A stretch of DNA of 6,797 bases from Desulfobacteraceae bacterium (GCA_030642205.1 DAOWOF010000131.1:1-6797), one strand, 5' to 3'; shown: positions 1-5,696, counted from the stretch's first letter. Notes: generated from the letters alone by a model not told the origin. Numbers and translations: made by a program.

Positions 1-1668
1 CATATTGGTCTTGTTGCCTGGTTAAGTTTCTTTTTGATAAAAAAGGGGCTATCTTGTTCCTATCGATTGATTTTAAGTGTTGATATTCGTAAATTAGCGG
101 CCTTTTTAACATGTATCCCTGTGATTGGCTATACCTTCCTGGCGGGCTTTCATCTCTCCAGCCAGAGGGCCATGATCATGGCCCTTGTCTTTCTCTGGTC
201 AATTATCCTTGGCAGGGAGAGGGATCTCTGGTCAAGTTTGTCTCTGGCTGGAATAGTCATCCTTTTTCTTGATCCACGAGCTATCTTTAGCATTTCTTTC
301 CAATTTTCATTTATTGCCGTAATTGGGATCCTTTGTTTAAGTCCGGTTATTTTGAATCAATTGGAGCCTGTCAGGATAAAGGCAAAGGAAGCTGGGAGGA
401 TAATCGGTTTTTTATTTGATTATTTTGTCGGCCTGGGGGTTGTAAGTCTGTCTGCCATTATTTTTCTCATGCCACTCTCCAATTTTTATTTTCACCAAAT
501 TTCGCTGGTTTCGATCCCTGCTAATATCACGGTTATTCCTATTCTGGGCATGTGGGTGATACCATTTGGCCTCTTATCTTGCCTCGTATATCCTTTTTCA
601 GCAGGGGCAGCGGATTTACTGCTCCAATTTGATGCTTTTGGCCTTGATCTGCTAATAAGATTGGTGGTTTTTTGGTCTGATCTGCCATGGTCATGTTTTT
701 GGACGGTGTCTCCGAATATTTGGGAAGTAATAGGATTATATGCTATTTTGTCAATGCTTTTTTTAAGAAACTATATTTGGGCAAGAAAAGGAATCCTGAT
801 TTTATTAATAATTCTGTTGCTGGACGTCGCCTGCTGGATTAAAAATGTTCGGTTTAATCATGATCTCAGAGTTACCTTTTTGGATGTGGGGCAAGCGAAT
901 GCTGCCTTGATCGAATTTCCTGGTGGAGAGAAGATGATGATAGATGCTGGTGGTGGCAGATATGGAAATTTTGACATGGGCAAAATGGTAATTGCGCCTT
1001 TTTTGTGGTATTCCAAGATCAAAAAACTTGATTATCTGGTTATGAGTCACCCCCAGTCAGATCATATAAATGGCTTGCCTTTTCTTGCCGAAAACTTTCA
1101 TCCAAAAGAATTCTGGCATAATGGGGACCGGGCAGAAACAGATGCTTTTAAAAGGTTAATGACAATCATTGAAGAAAAAAAGATAACAAAATTATTACCA
1201 AAGGATTTAGCTGGAGGAAGGCTCATCGGTGGGGTAAGAGTTGAAATTCTACATCCTTTGCATGGTTGCGATGCCTTTAATTCGGCGGATAACCGAAATA
1301 ATAATTCCCTGGTAGTAAAAATTTCGTTTTGTGGAAAGACTTTTCTTTTTCCAGGCGATCTGGAGATTGAGGGAGAAGAAATGGTTGTGTCTAAAAAAGG
1401 AGATTGCCTTAAAAGCGATATACTTTTATCACCTCACCATGGCAGCAAAAGTTCCAGCTCTAAAAAGTTTTTAATGAAAGTTAAGCCTCAAATTTGTGTC
1501 ATTTCATCAGGAGAAGGCAATCCCTTTGGTTTTCCACATCGTCAGACCCTGTTAAGACTTCATGAATCAGGCTGCAGAATCATAAGGCTTGATAAGTCGG
1601 GATCAGTCAGATTTACCATTGCCTCACATGCGTTTAAAATTAAGACCTTTCTGGATGAGGCCTATTAA
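1..1668 (+). CDS. comEC: ComEC/Rec2 family DNA internalization protein (5' end outside window)
   Basis: This is the polytopic inner-membrane channel that takes up single-stranded DNA during natural transformation. The frame is open from base 1 and the first visible residues, HIGLVAW, fit the SGLHIG motif of the competence domain, so the real start lies upstream; TTG at 34 is only an internal codon. About 555 residues are visible, whereas the family usually has 700-850, so the N-terminal OB-like region is missing. Visible residues 1-280 are hydrophobic with many membrane segments. From about residue 290 a metallo-beta-lactamase-like domain follows: FLDVGQ (D295), SHPQSDH (H350, D354, H355), FPGD (D453), PHHGS (H479, H480) and the late NPFGFPH motif. 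The metal-ligand pattern looks intact, as expected for ComEC proteins that may degrade the non-transported strand. No other com genes are visible, and the family is common in bacteria not known to be competent. Identity is confident; competence of the host is not shown. Confidence 0.95.
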   Translation, partial: HIGLVAWLSFFLIKKGLSCSYRLILSVDIRKLAAFLTCIPVIGYTFLAGFHLSSQRAMIMALVFLWSIILGRERDLWSSLSLAGIVILFLDPRAIFSISFQFSFIAVIGILCLSPVILNQLEPVRIKAKEAGRIIGFLFDYFVGLGVVSLSAIIFLMPLSNFYFHQISLVSIPANITVIPILGMWVIPFGLLSCLVYPFSAGAADLLLQFDAFGLDLLIRLVVFWSDLPWSCFWTVSPNIWEVIGLYAILSMLFLRNYIWARKGILILLIILLLDVACWIKNVRFNHDLRVTFLDVGQANAALIEFPGGEKMMIDAGGGRYGNFDMGKMVIAPFLWYSKIKKLDYLVMSHPQSDHINGLPFLAENFHPKEFWHNGDRAETDAFKRLMTIIEEKKITKLLPKDLAGGRLIGGVRVEILHPLHGCDAFNSADNRNNNSLVVKISFCGKTFLFPGDLEIEGEEMVVSKKGDCLKSDILLSPHHGSKSSSSKKFLMKVKPQICVISSGEGNPFGFPHRQTLLRLHESGCRIIRLDKSGSVRFTIASHAFKIKTFLDEAY

Positions 1669-1683
1669 GGAGCGAATCCTTAA
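1665..1683. repeat. Inverted repeat joining two convergent stop codons
   Basis: TTAAGG (1665-1670) and CCTTAA (1678-1683) form a 6-bp stem with a 7-nt loop. The left arm contains the comEC TAA and the right arm contains the stop codon of the convergent permease gene. Neither side is followed by a long T tract, so it is at best a weak bidirectional terminator for the two genes, whose ends are only 11 bp apart. Confidence 0.4.
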
Positions 1684-2879
1684 AGCGAAATTTTATATAA
1701 TTTGAGGAGATAGGAGACTGAAATGCCAACAAAAAAACCCACTCCCAGATTTAATGTGAGAGTAAGGGTCAACATAAGCAATACCACAAAAAGATCATTA
1801 CGCTCCTTAACATCAATCAGGGTTAATGCAAGCTGACTCCCGGCAAACAAAAGCAAAACTCCCAAGATAGACATGGGAAGCAGATATAAAATGGAGAGAA
1901 TTTTGTCTCCAAGGAAAATGGCTAGTATTATAAATATTCCTCCTATGATAATATTTGATCCAGCGGTACGCGCCCCAAAACGATAATGGGCTGCTAAACC
2001 GCCAGCACCATGACAGAGCGGGATTCCCCCCAAAAGAAAGCTGAACAGATTGGCTAGACCCATGCTGATGCAGACGCTTATATAGGTGACTTTTTTGGAT
2101 TTATCTTCAAAATATTCCTGAGATAGATCGGAATAGGCAATTACCGCGTTCCCAACGGTCATTGGGATTTGGGGTAGGACAAGAAGTAATATGGCGGTTG
2201 AAAAATCAATCCCGGATGGGAGGCCATAGGGCAATAGCTGCGGGAGATGAAACCCTGGTTTAAGCTTGTCAAACCCTTCATGGGTTCCGAGTAGCAGCCC
2301 TATTATGAGGCCGCTTATAATAATAGTCAGCCCAGCTGGAAATTTCTTGTTTCCAAGCAAGGCCAGGGTTAAGATAGAGCCTGCAATCCCTAAAAAGATG
2401 CCAATGGGGATTGGTCCCAGGCTTTGGATGGATAAATATGGTTCGGCCAGTCTTTGAAATGCCTGGTATTTGGAATCGCCGATTATAAATTTTATGGATC
2501 CTGTCATCAACAAGATGCCGGTGGAGAGTTGGACCCCCCTGACCACGGCTGGAGGGATATATTTACCGATAAATCGAATAGCGCCAGTTCCTCCTATGAT
2601 TAGAAGAAATACGCCGATTAGCAGGGCTGAGGCTGAAATCTGAGTTGCTTCGATGCCTGTGGCAATGGCATATGCCCCGATAACTTTCATTGGTTGAATG
2701 GGAACTGTGACCCCATAATAAAACCCGGTCAGGATATAGAATAGGCCAATAGTAAAAAAGATTCCCAGGGGGCTAAGGCCGCAAATCATGATTATTCCCA
2801 TGGCGATAGGAAGCAGAGTCCCAAGATCACCTAAAGAACCCGAAAATTCCATGCGGTTGAATTTATAGCGAGATTCCAT
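1680..2879 (-). CDS. MOT1-family putative sulfate/molybdate transporter
   Basis: This is a polytopic inner-membrane permease of 399 residues, related to the MOT1 molybdate transporters of plants and algae and distantly to SulP sulfate carriers. The family signatures are clear: GSLGDLGTLLP at residues 14-24, VPIQPMK at 59-65, and in the second half PQIPMTVGNAVIAY followed by PLCHGAGGLAAHYRFGART. About 10-12 hydrophobic segments are spread along the protein. It has no C-terminal STAS domain, which is typical of MOT1 proteins and unlike most SulP carriers. I chose the ATG at 2879; an in-frame TTG at 2891 would add four residues (MSIY) and has an equally weak GGA-type ribosome binding site. The gene stands alone, convergent with comEC and divergent from the methyltransferase. 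No mod or molybdopterin gene is next to it, so the choice between molybdate, sulfate and tungstate is open. Confidence 0.87.
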   Translation of the reverse strand: MESRYKFNRMEFSGSLGDLGTLLPIAMGIIMICGLSPLGIFFTIGLFYILTGFYYGVTVPIQPMKVIGAYAIATGIEATQISASALLIGVFLLIIGGTGAIRFIGKYIPPAVVRGVQLSTGILLMTGSIKFIIGDSKYQAFQRLAEPYLSIQSLGPIPIGIFLGIAGSILTLALLGNKKFPAGLTIIISGLIIGLLLGTHEGFDKLKPGFHLPQLLPYGLPSGIDFSTAILLLVLPQIPMTVGNAVIAYSDLSQEYFEDKSKKVTYISVCISMGLANLFSFLLGGIPLCHGAGGLAAHYRFGARTAGSNIIIGGIFIILAIFLGDKILSILYLLPMSILGVLLLFAGSQLALTLIDVKERNDLFVVLLMLTLTLTLNLGVGFFVGISVSYLLKLYKISL

Positions 2880-2912
2880 ATAAATGCTCAATATATTCCA
2901 GTGGTTAAAGTA

Positions 2913-2918
2913 ATTATA
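2913..2918 (-). promoter_or_regulatory. Candidate -10 box of the permease gene
   Basis: The minus strand reads TATAAT exactly at 2918-2913. It would place transcription initiation near 2906, roughly 15 nt before the TTG and 27 nt before the ATG. No good -35 hexamer sits 16-18 nt upstream (TATCCT at best), so the promoter would be weak or activator-dependent. If correct, the transcript starts downstream of the stem-loop cluster and does not include it. Confidence 0.35.
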
Positions 2919-2968
2919 TATCTTGACCCCGGGAAAGGATATGTTTACGGAGAGCCATTCCAGGGATG

Positions 2969-2984
2969 TGTTTTAATTAAAACA
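2969..2984. repeat. 16-bp perfect palindrome, operator-like
   Basis: TGTTTTAATTAAAACA is a perfect 16-bp palindrome about 50 bp upstream of the candidate permease -10 box and about 300 bp before the methyltransferase start. Such symmetry suits a dimeric helix-turn-helix repressor or activator. The AT-rich composition makes chance occurrence less unlikely, and no regulator gene is adjacent. Confidence 0.4.
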
Positions 2985-3035
2985 ATACTTTATGCTTGCA
3001 TCTCAAGGAACATTTTCATAATTTATTATTGGAAA

Positions 3036-3067
3036 CCTGATAAAAAGGAACGCGATTTTTTATCAGG
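3036..3067. repeat. Stem-loop 1 of the cluster (11-bp stem)
   Basis: CCTGATAAAAA (3036-3046) pairs perfectly with TTTTTATCAGG (3057-3067) around a 10-nt loop. The T run lies inside the stem rather than after it, so this is not a standard intrinsic terminator on either strand. Confidence 0.65.
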
Positions 3068-3069
3068 CA

Positions 3070-3093
3070 GGAGAGGGTTAAGCAACCCTCTCC
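3070..3093. repeat. Stem-loop 2 of the cluster (10-bp stem, tetraloop)
   Basis: GGAGAGGGTT (3070-3079) pairs perfectly with AACCCTCTCC (3084-3093) around the loop AAGC. It is GC-rich and very stable for its size. It begins two bases after stem-loop 1, and no T tract follows on either strand. Confidence 0.7.
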
Positions 3094-3096
3094 CGC

Positions 3097-3111
3097 CATT
3101 TGAAGCAAATG
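3097..3111. repeat. Stem-loop 3 of the cluster (6-bp stem)
   Basis: CATTTG (3097-3102) and CAAATG (3106-3111) pair around the loop AAG, three bases after stem-loop 2. It is the weakest of the set. A competing pairing, CCATTT (3096-3101) with AAATGG (3113-3118), is possible. Confidence 0.4.
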
Positions 3112-3141
3112 TAAATGGTTCCACACCTCCACAGGGGCCTC

Positions 3142-3180
3142 CCCGTTATCTGCCTGCGCGTGTCACACGCAGATAACGGG
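3142..3180. repeat. Stem-loop 4 of the cluster (15 bp, bulged)
   Basis: CCCGTTATCT (3142-3151) pairs with AGATAACGGG (3171-3180). After a one-sided 6-nt bulge, GCCTGC (3152-3157), a second helix GCGTG (3158-3162) with CACGC (3166-3170) closes on the loop TCA. This is the strongest structure in the cluster. A long stem with an asymmetric bulge is typical of structured RNA or of single-stranded-DNA hairpin elements, and no T tract follows. Confidence 0.7.
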
Positions 3181-3221
3181 TCTGTTGATGGACTTCTTAT
3201 GAGTCCATCATCATTAACAGA
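3181..3221. repeat. Stem-loop 5 of the cluster (14 bp, bulged)
   Basis: TCTGTT (3181-3186) pairs with AACAGA (3216-3221), and GATGGACT (3187-3194) with AGTCCATC (3202-3209), around a 7-nt loop; ATCATT (3210-3215) forms a one-sided 6-nt bulge. It abuts stem-loop 4 with no spacer, and the 6-nt bulge is on the opposite arm from that of stem-loop 4. It ends about 57 bp before the methyltransferase start. Confidence 0.65.
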
Positions 3222-3278
3222 TTATAGATCCTATTCCAAAAAAAATGAAACAATTATCTTTTATCCAGGTAGAAGACC

Positions 3279-4064
3279 ATGGGACTTATTTTTGATCAAA
3301 ATATTGCAAGGTTATACGATTTGTGGTATTTTTCCCAACAAGGGCGAAAAATTGACAGGTCGATTGCAAAATTAATTTCGACTTTTCTTCAACCCAGGCA
3401 TGGAGAGAGAGCCCTGGATATCGGATGTGGCGTTGGAAATCATCTTCTGCTCCTGAATCGTCTTGGCCTGGATGTAAGTGGCATTGACGCATCTCCATAT
3501 ATGATTAAAAGGTCCAGGGAGCGACTTGGTCAACGTTACACTTTAAAAGTGGGGATGGCAGAAGATCTGCCTTTTGATGATAATGAATTTGATTTTACAT
3601 TTTTGATCAATACACTGGAGTTTTTAGATTCGCCTGTTCAGGCCCTGAGGGAAGCAGGCCGAGTGACCAATAAAAAGGTCTTCGTGGGTGTGATGAACAG
3701 CCTTTCCTGGAATGGCATGTTTGACAGGATTCAAGGTTATTTTGGGGAGACGCTTTTTTCCAATGCCAGATTTTATAACCTGTGGCAGCTAAAGGCTCTG
3801 ATGCAAAAGGCCTATGGAAAAGCGCCTCTTGCCTGGGGCTGTATTCAGACGCCTCCATACTTGATGACCAACTTTAATCCCTTATCAAAGGTCATGATGA
3901 TTCCCAATGATTATTCTCCATTTGGTTCATTTATTGGTATAACTGCTACAATGAAATATACGGTTAAAACTGATAATCTTCCATTGAAGATTCGCATGAA
4001 AAAAAAGCCCTTAATTCCTGATAGACCTCTGAATTACGATAATATAAAAAAGAAGGTATTATAG
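3279..4064 (+). CDS. Class I SAM-dependent methyltransferase, substrate unknown
   Basis: This is a 261-residue, probably cytosolic enzyme with a Methyltransf_11-type Rossmann fold. The SAM-binding glycine motif I, ALDIGCGVG, is at residues 45-53. The acidic residue that binds the ribose is D70 in GIDAS, and MAEDLPF at 93-99 followed by FDFTF is the usual motif II/III region. The N-terminal FDQNIARLYDLWYFSQQGRKIDR is a helix seen in bacterial UbiE-like enzymes. The start is well fixed: an in-frame TAG at 3270-3272 lies just upstream, and AGG at 3267-3269 gives a ribosome binding site with 9-nt spacing. After residue 170 the protein continues into a less recognisable region and a basic tail (KKKP, KKK). 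It stands alone, divergent from the permease, so the neighbourhood gives no substrate. Small-molecule, quinone-like or protein targets are all possible. Confidence 0.88.
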   Translation: MGLIFDQNIARLYDLWYFSQQGRKIDRSIAKLISTFLQPRHGERALDIGCGVGNHLLLLNRLGLDVSGIDASPYMIKRSRERLGQRYTLKVGMAEDLPFDDNEFDFTFLINTLEFLDSPVQALREAGRVTNKKVFVGVMNSLSWNGMFDRIQGYFGETLFSNARFYNLWQLKALMQKAYGKAPLAWGCIQTPPYLMTNFNPLSKVMMIPNDYSPFGSFIGITATMKYTVKTDNLPLKIRMKKKPLIPDRPLNYDNIKKKVL

Positions 4065-4068
4065 CTAA

Positions 4069-4113
4069 TTCCTGACCTGAATGATTAACCTCAGGAACTC
4101 AAAAAGATTTTTT
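4069..4113 (+). terminator. Candidate terminator after the methyltransferase gene
   Basis: TTCCTGA (4069-4075) and TCAGGAA (4091-4097) form a 7-bp stem five bases after the stop codon, and six T residues follow at 4108-4113. The 15-nt loop and the 10-nt gap between stem and T tract make it weaker than a classical intrinsic terminator. Confidence 0.4.
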
Positions 4114-4128
4114 ACTATGCTTCAATAA

Positions 4129-4157
4129 TTGATTTTTCTGAACTGTTCTGATAGGAT
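4129..4157 (+). promoter_or_regulatory. Candidate sigma-70-type promoter for the 54-codon gene
   Basis: TTGATT (4129-4134), a spacer of exactly 17 bp and TAGGAT (4152-4157) form a reasonable -35/-10 pair just after the methyltransferase terminator. Initiation near 4164 would give a leader of about 120 nt before the small gene at 4284, including the hairpin at 4196-4243. Confidence 0.45.
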
Positions 4158-4195
4158 CACTAACTAAGGAGGGCTTGTTAAGGTTCTTCTTAAAT

Positions 4196-4243
4196 GGCCA
4201 TCCGCTGAATTTTATAACGGCCTTCTTCAGTTCAGCGGAGGCC
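4196..4243 (+). promoter_or_regulatory. Stable leader hairpin upstream of the 54-codon gene
   Basis: GGCC (4196-4199) plus TCCGCTGAA (4201-4209) pair with TTCAGCGGA (4231-4239) plus GGCC (4240-4243). This gives 13 bp with a single bulged A at 4200 and a 21-nt loop. No T tract follows on either strand, so it is not an obvious terminator. It ends 41 nt before the small gene, inside its predicted leader. A consensus Shine-Dalgarno, AAGGAGGG (4166-4173), precedes it without a well-spaced start codon. Control of translation or of RNA stability is a reasonable guess only. Confidence 0.5.
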
Positions 4244-4283
4244 TAAAAGGTCTCATACAGTTAAAGGATTTTCGGAGAATTTT

Positions 4284-4448
4284 ATGAATCGCAAAGATGA
4301 ACTTGCCTTAAAAGTGACAAAAGAAATTGCTGTTAAGTTAATTGAAGTGGGAAGGTTATCTGTTAATTCCTTTGAAACCGTATGGAAGCAGATCCATAAA
4401 ACAGTGTATAGCTCAATTAATGATGCTGATAAAGATATCAATAATTAG
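4284..4448 (+). CDS. Small 54-residue hypothetical protein
   Basis: The ATG at 4284 is preceded by GGAG (4274-4277) with 6-nt spacing, a good ribosome binding site, and the frame ends at TAG 4446-4448. The product begins MNRKDELALKVTKEIAVKLI and continues EVGRLSVNSFETVWKQIH and KTVYSSINDADKDINN. It is charged, has no cysteine, no signal peptide and no membrane segment, and looks mainly helical. The pattern VTKEI.VK.IEVGR.S...F...W/Y resembles short uncharacterised proteins I associate with Desulfobacterota genomes; some may be annotated loosely as TraB-like or regulatory, but I cannot confirm this and assign no function. An antisense frame over 4253-4441 lacks comparable signals. The gene has its own candidate promoter and a structured leader. 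Confidence 0.65.
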   Translation: MNRKDELALKVTKEIAVKLIEVGRLSVNSFETVWKQIHKTVYSSINDADKDINN

Positions 4449-4501
4449 CGTCTATCCATAAATGGTAAATTCTCACTGTCCTTGACCTTGAATAAATTTT
4501 C

Positions 4502-4519
4502 TTGTCTGTGAATAGACAA
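4502..4519. repeat. Small hairpin between the 54-codon gene and truA
   Basis: TTGTCT (4502-4507) and AGACAA (4514-4519) form a perfect 6-bp stem with a 6-nt loop in the convergent gap. No clean T tract follows on either strand. It may help end transcripts from either side but is not a convincing terminator. Confidence 0.3.
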
Positions 4520-4536
4520 TCCCAGGTACTTATCCG

Positions 4537-4555
4537 AAAAAAATAACATTTATTT
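4537..4555 (-). terminator. Weak candidate terminator after truA
   Basis: Immediately after the truA stop the minus strand reads AAATAA-ATG-TTATTT followed by further T residues (A run at 4537-4543 on the plus strand). The stem is made only of A-T pairs, so termination here would depend mainly on the T tract. Confidence 0.25.
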
Positions 4556-4559
4556 AAAA

Positions 4560-5303
4560 TCAATCATATTGCACTTCCTTAAGAAATAATCCCTGAGGCG
4601 GGGCCTTTATACCGGCCATGCGGCGATCCCTGGATTTAAGGATATCATTAAATTTACTCAGGGTGATTTTTTTTAGTCCTACCTGCACTACAGTTCCAAC
4701 GATATTGCGTACCATATGCTTTAGAAAGCCTTCTGCCGCAAAAGAAAAATGGAGTAATCCTTCATCAGTCGGCTCTATCAGTTGAGCTTGATAGATAGTC
4801 CGAACCGGGTTTTTATTATTGCTTCCTGATGATCTAAAGGAGGAAAAATCATGTCTGCCAACTATCATCTGCAAATTTTTTTTCATTAATTCTATATCAA
4901 GTGGAAGTTTAATATGCCAAATATAATTTCTTTGAAAGATCTTTGGATTTGATCGATTTAGAATTCTATAATTATATATTTTGCATTTGGCATCATATCT
5001 TGAGTGGAATCCAAGTGGAACATTCGTAGCATCCTTGATAAAGATATCATCGGGAAGCAAGCTGTTAAGGCCTCGCTTGAATATATCAGGATGCAATCTT
5101 GAATTCGTCATAAAATTGCATACTTGACTTAAAGCATGAACCCCGGAATCGGTTCTGCCGGACGCGATTAATTTCACGGGTTCATTAGCCATTATCTGGA
5201 TTTTTTCTTCAATCTTTTCCTGAATAGTGATTGCATTTTTTTGCCGCTGCCATCCATGATAGTTACTGCCATCATATGCTAGTGTTAGTTTGATATTTTG
5301 CAA
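4560..5303 (-). CDS. truA: tRNA pseudouridine(38-40) synthase TruA
   Basis: TruA isomerises uridines 38, 39 and 40 in the anticodon arm of many tRNAs to pseudouridine, in the cytosol. The 247-residue length is normal for the family. The N-terminal IKLTLAYDGSNYHGWQRQ is characteristic, and the catalytic loop ASGRTDSGVHA carries the nucleophile Asp52. The second-domain motifs HDFSSFRSSG and GFLKHMVRNIVGT are also present. The start appears to be TTG at 5303: the frame stays open for some distance upstream without ATG, GTG or TTG, and homologues begin right before NIKLT. The Shine-Dalgarno is poor (at most GGG, about 6 nt away), so modest expression is likely. It lies on the same strand as rplM-rpsI but is separated from them by a strong terminator and about 560 bp. 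Confidence 0.95.
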   Translation of the reverse strand: MQNIKLTLAYDGSNYHGWQRQKNAITIQEKIEEKIQIMANEPVKLIASGRTDSGVHALSQVCNFMTNSRLHPDIFKRGLNSLLPDDIFIKDATNVPLGFHSRYDAKCKIYNYRILNRSNPKIFQRNYIWHIKLPLDIELMKKNLQMIVGRHDFSSFRSSGSNNKNPVRTIYQAQLIEPTDEGLLHFSFAAEGFLKHMVRNIVGTVVQVGLKKITLSKFNDILKSRDRRMAGIKAPPQGLFLKEVQYD

Positions 5304-5405
5304 TTTGTACCCGTCTTGCTCACTGTAAAGGATCGAATTATAATTAGTACTACAAGGCCATTTAGTATTTTTGGTGTAACATATAGCCTGGCTTAAGCAA
5401 CTTTA

Positions 5406-5421
5406 ATACAATATATTGTAT
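5406..5421. repeat. 16-bp perfect palindrome upstream of truA
   Basis: ATACAATATATTGTAT is a perfect palindrome 103 bp upstream of the truA start. It has the size and symmetry of an operator for a dimeric regulator. It is made almost only of A and T, so chance is a real alternative. Confidence 0.4.
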
Positions 5422-5454
5422 GTAAATCAACAAGTGTCGTTGTAAGGTTAGGGT

Positions 5455-5477
5455 TTGTCTGGAAATAAGCCGGACAA
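5455..5477. repeat. Hairpin in the truA upstream region
   Basis: TTGTCTGG (5455-5462) pairs with CCGGACAA (5470-5477) over eight pairs with one T-G wobble, around the 7-nt loop AAATAAG. No T tract follows. A second, looser pairing, TTCAG (5485-5489) with CTGAA (5517-5521), lies next to it. Confidence 0.4.
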
Positions 5478-5642
5478 TATTGCGTTCAGATTTAGGCTGG
5501 ATCGGGCAAAGATAGCCTGAAGATGATATGCACAAATGGGGAAACTATTTAGGCCTCGTAGCTTAGAAGGTATTTTGCAAAGACAGGTACTTTTTTAACT
5601 TCTCAAACAGTCAGACATTTTAAATTCTTACAATCTGCAAAC

Positions 5643-5678
5643 TCTGGTTAAAAGATAATTTAATATCATTTTACCAGA
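5643..5678. repeat. 36-bp imperfect palindrome
   Basis: TCTGGT (5643-5648) pairs with ACCAGA (5673-5678). Inside, AAAA pairs with TTTT and GATA with TATC around a 6-nt AT loop, with small bulges. It lies 19 bp upstream of the ATG of the marginal 51-codon ORF. An operator, or a stem-loop in a transcript from either strand, are both possible. Confidence 0.4.
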
Positions 5679-5696
5679 ACTTGTTGAGAGGTCAGG

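Larger units (their letters stand above)
2880..3278. other. Divergent intergenic region rich in palindromes and stem-loops
   Basis: This is the gap of about 400 bp between the starts of the permease gene (-) and the methyltransferase gene (+). It holds a candidate permease promoter, a 16-bp perfect palindrome (2969-2984) and five successive stem-loops (3036-3221). Open frames across it (2901-3176 and 3115-3375, +) show no protein-family character, lack ribosome binding sites and run straight through the hairpins, so I do not call a gene here. Confidence 0.7.

Noticed and set aside
805..1050. Minus-strand open frame inside comEC
   Set aside because: It is antisense to the well-conserved metallo-beta-lactamase domain and its translation has no recognisable features.
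3036..3221. Integron attC site, CRISPR array or molybdenum-cofactor riboswitch as explanations of the hairpin cluster
   Set aside because: The arms lack the RYYYAAC/GTTRRRY ends of attC and there are no regular direct repeats with spacers. I could not match the cofactor riboswitch architecture, and the likely permease promoter lies downstream of the cluster.
2901..3375. Two overlapping plus-strand open frames (2901-3176 and 3115-3375)
   Set aside because: They have no ribosome binding sites and no family-like sequence, run through the hairpin cluster, and the second overlaps the start of the methyltransferase gene.
4168..4287. Stop-free frame running from AAGGAGGG to an ATGA overlap with the 54-codon gene
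   Set aside because: It reads like protein for 39 codons but contains no ATG, GTG or TTG start, and an open run of this length is not surprising by chance.
4253..4441. Minus-strand 62-codon frame
   Set aside because: It is antisense to the 54-codon plus-strand gene, which has the better ribosome binding site and promoter context.
5485..5580. Possible cyclic-di-GMP-I-like riboswitch fragment (GGCAAAG..AGCCTGAAG)
   Set aside because: Only short pieces resemble the consensus; the second helix, tetraloop and receptor cannot be assembled, and no suitable downstream gene lies on the plus strand.
5553..5640. tRNA-like start, GCCTCGTAGCTTAGAAGGTA
   Set aside because: The first 20 bases look like the acceptor and D-arm of a tRNA, but no anticodon stem, TTC-containing T loop or matching 3' acceptor strand follows.
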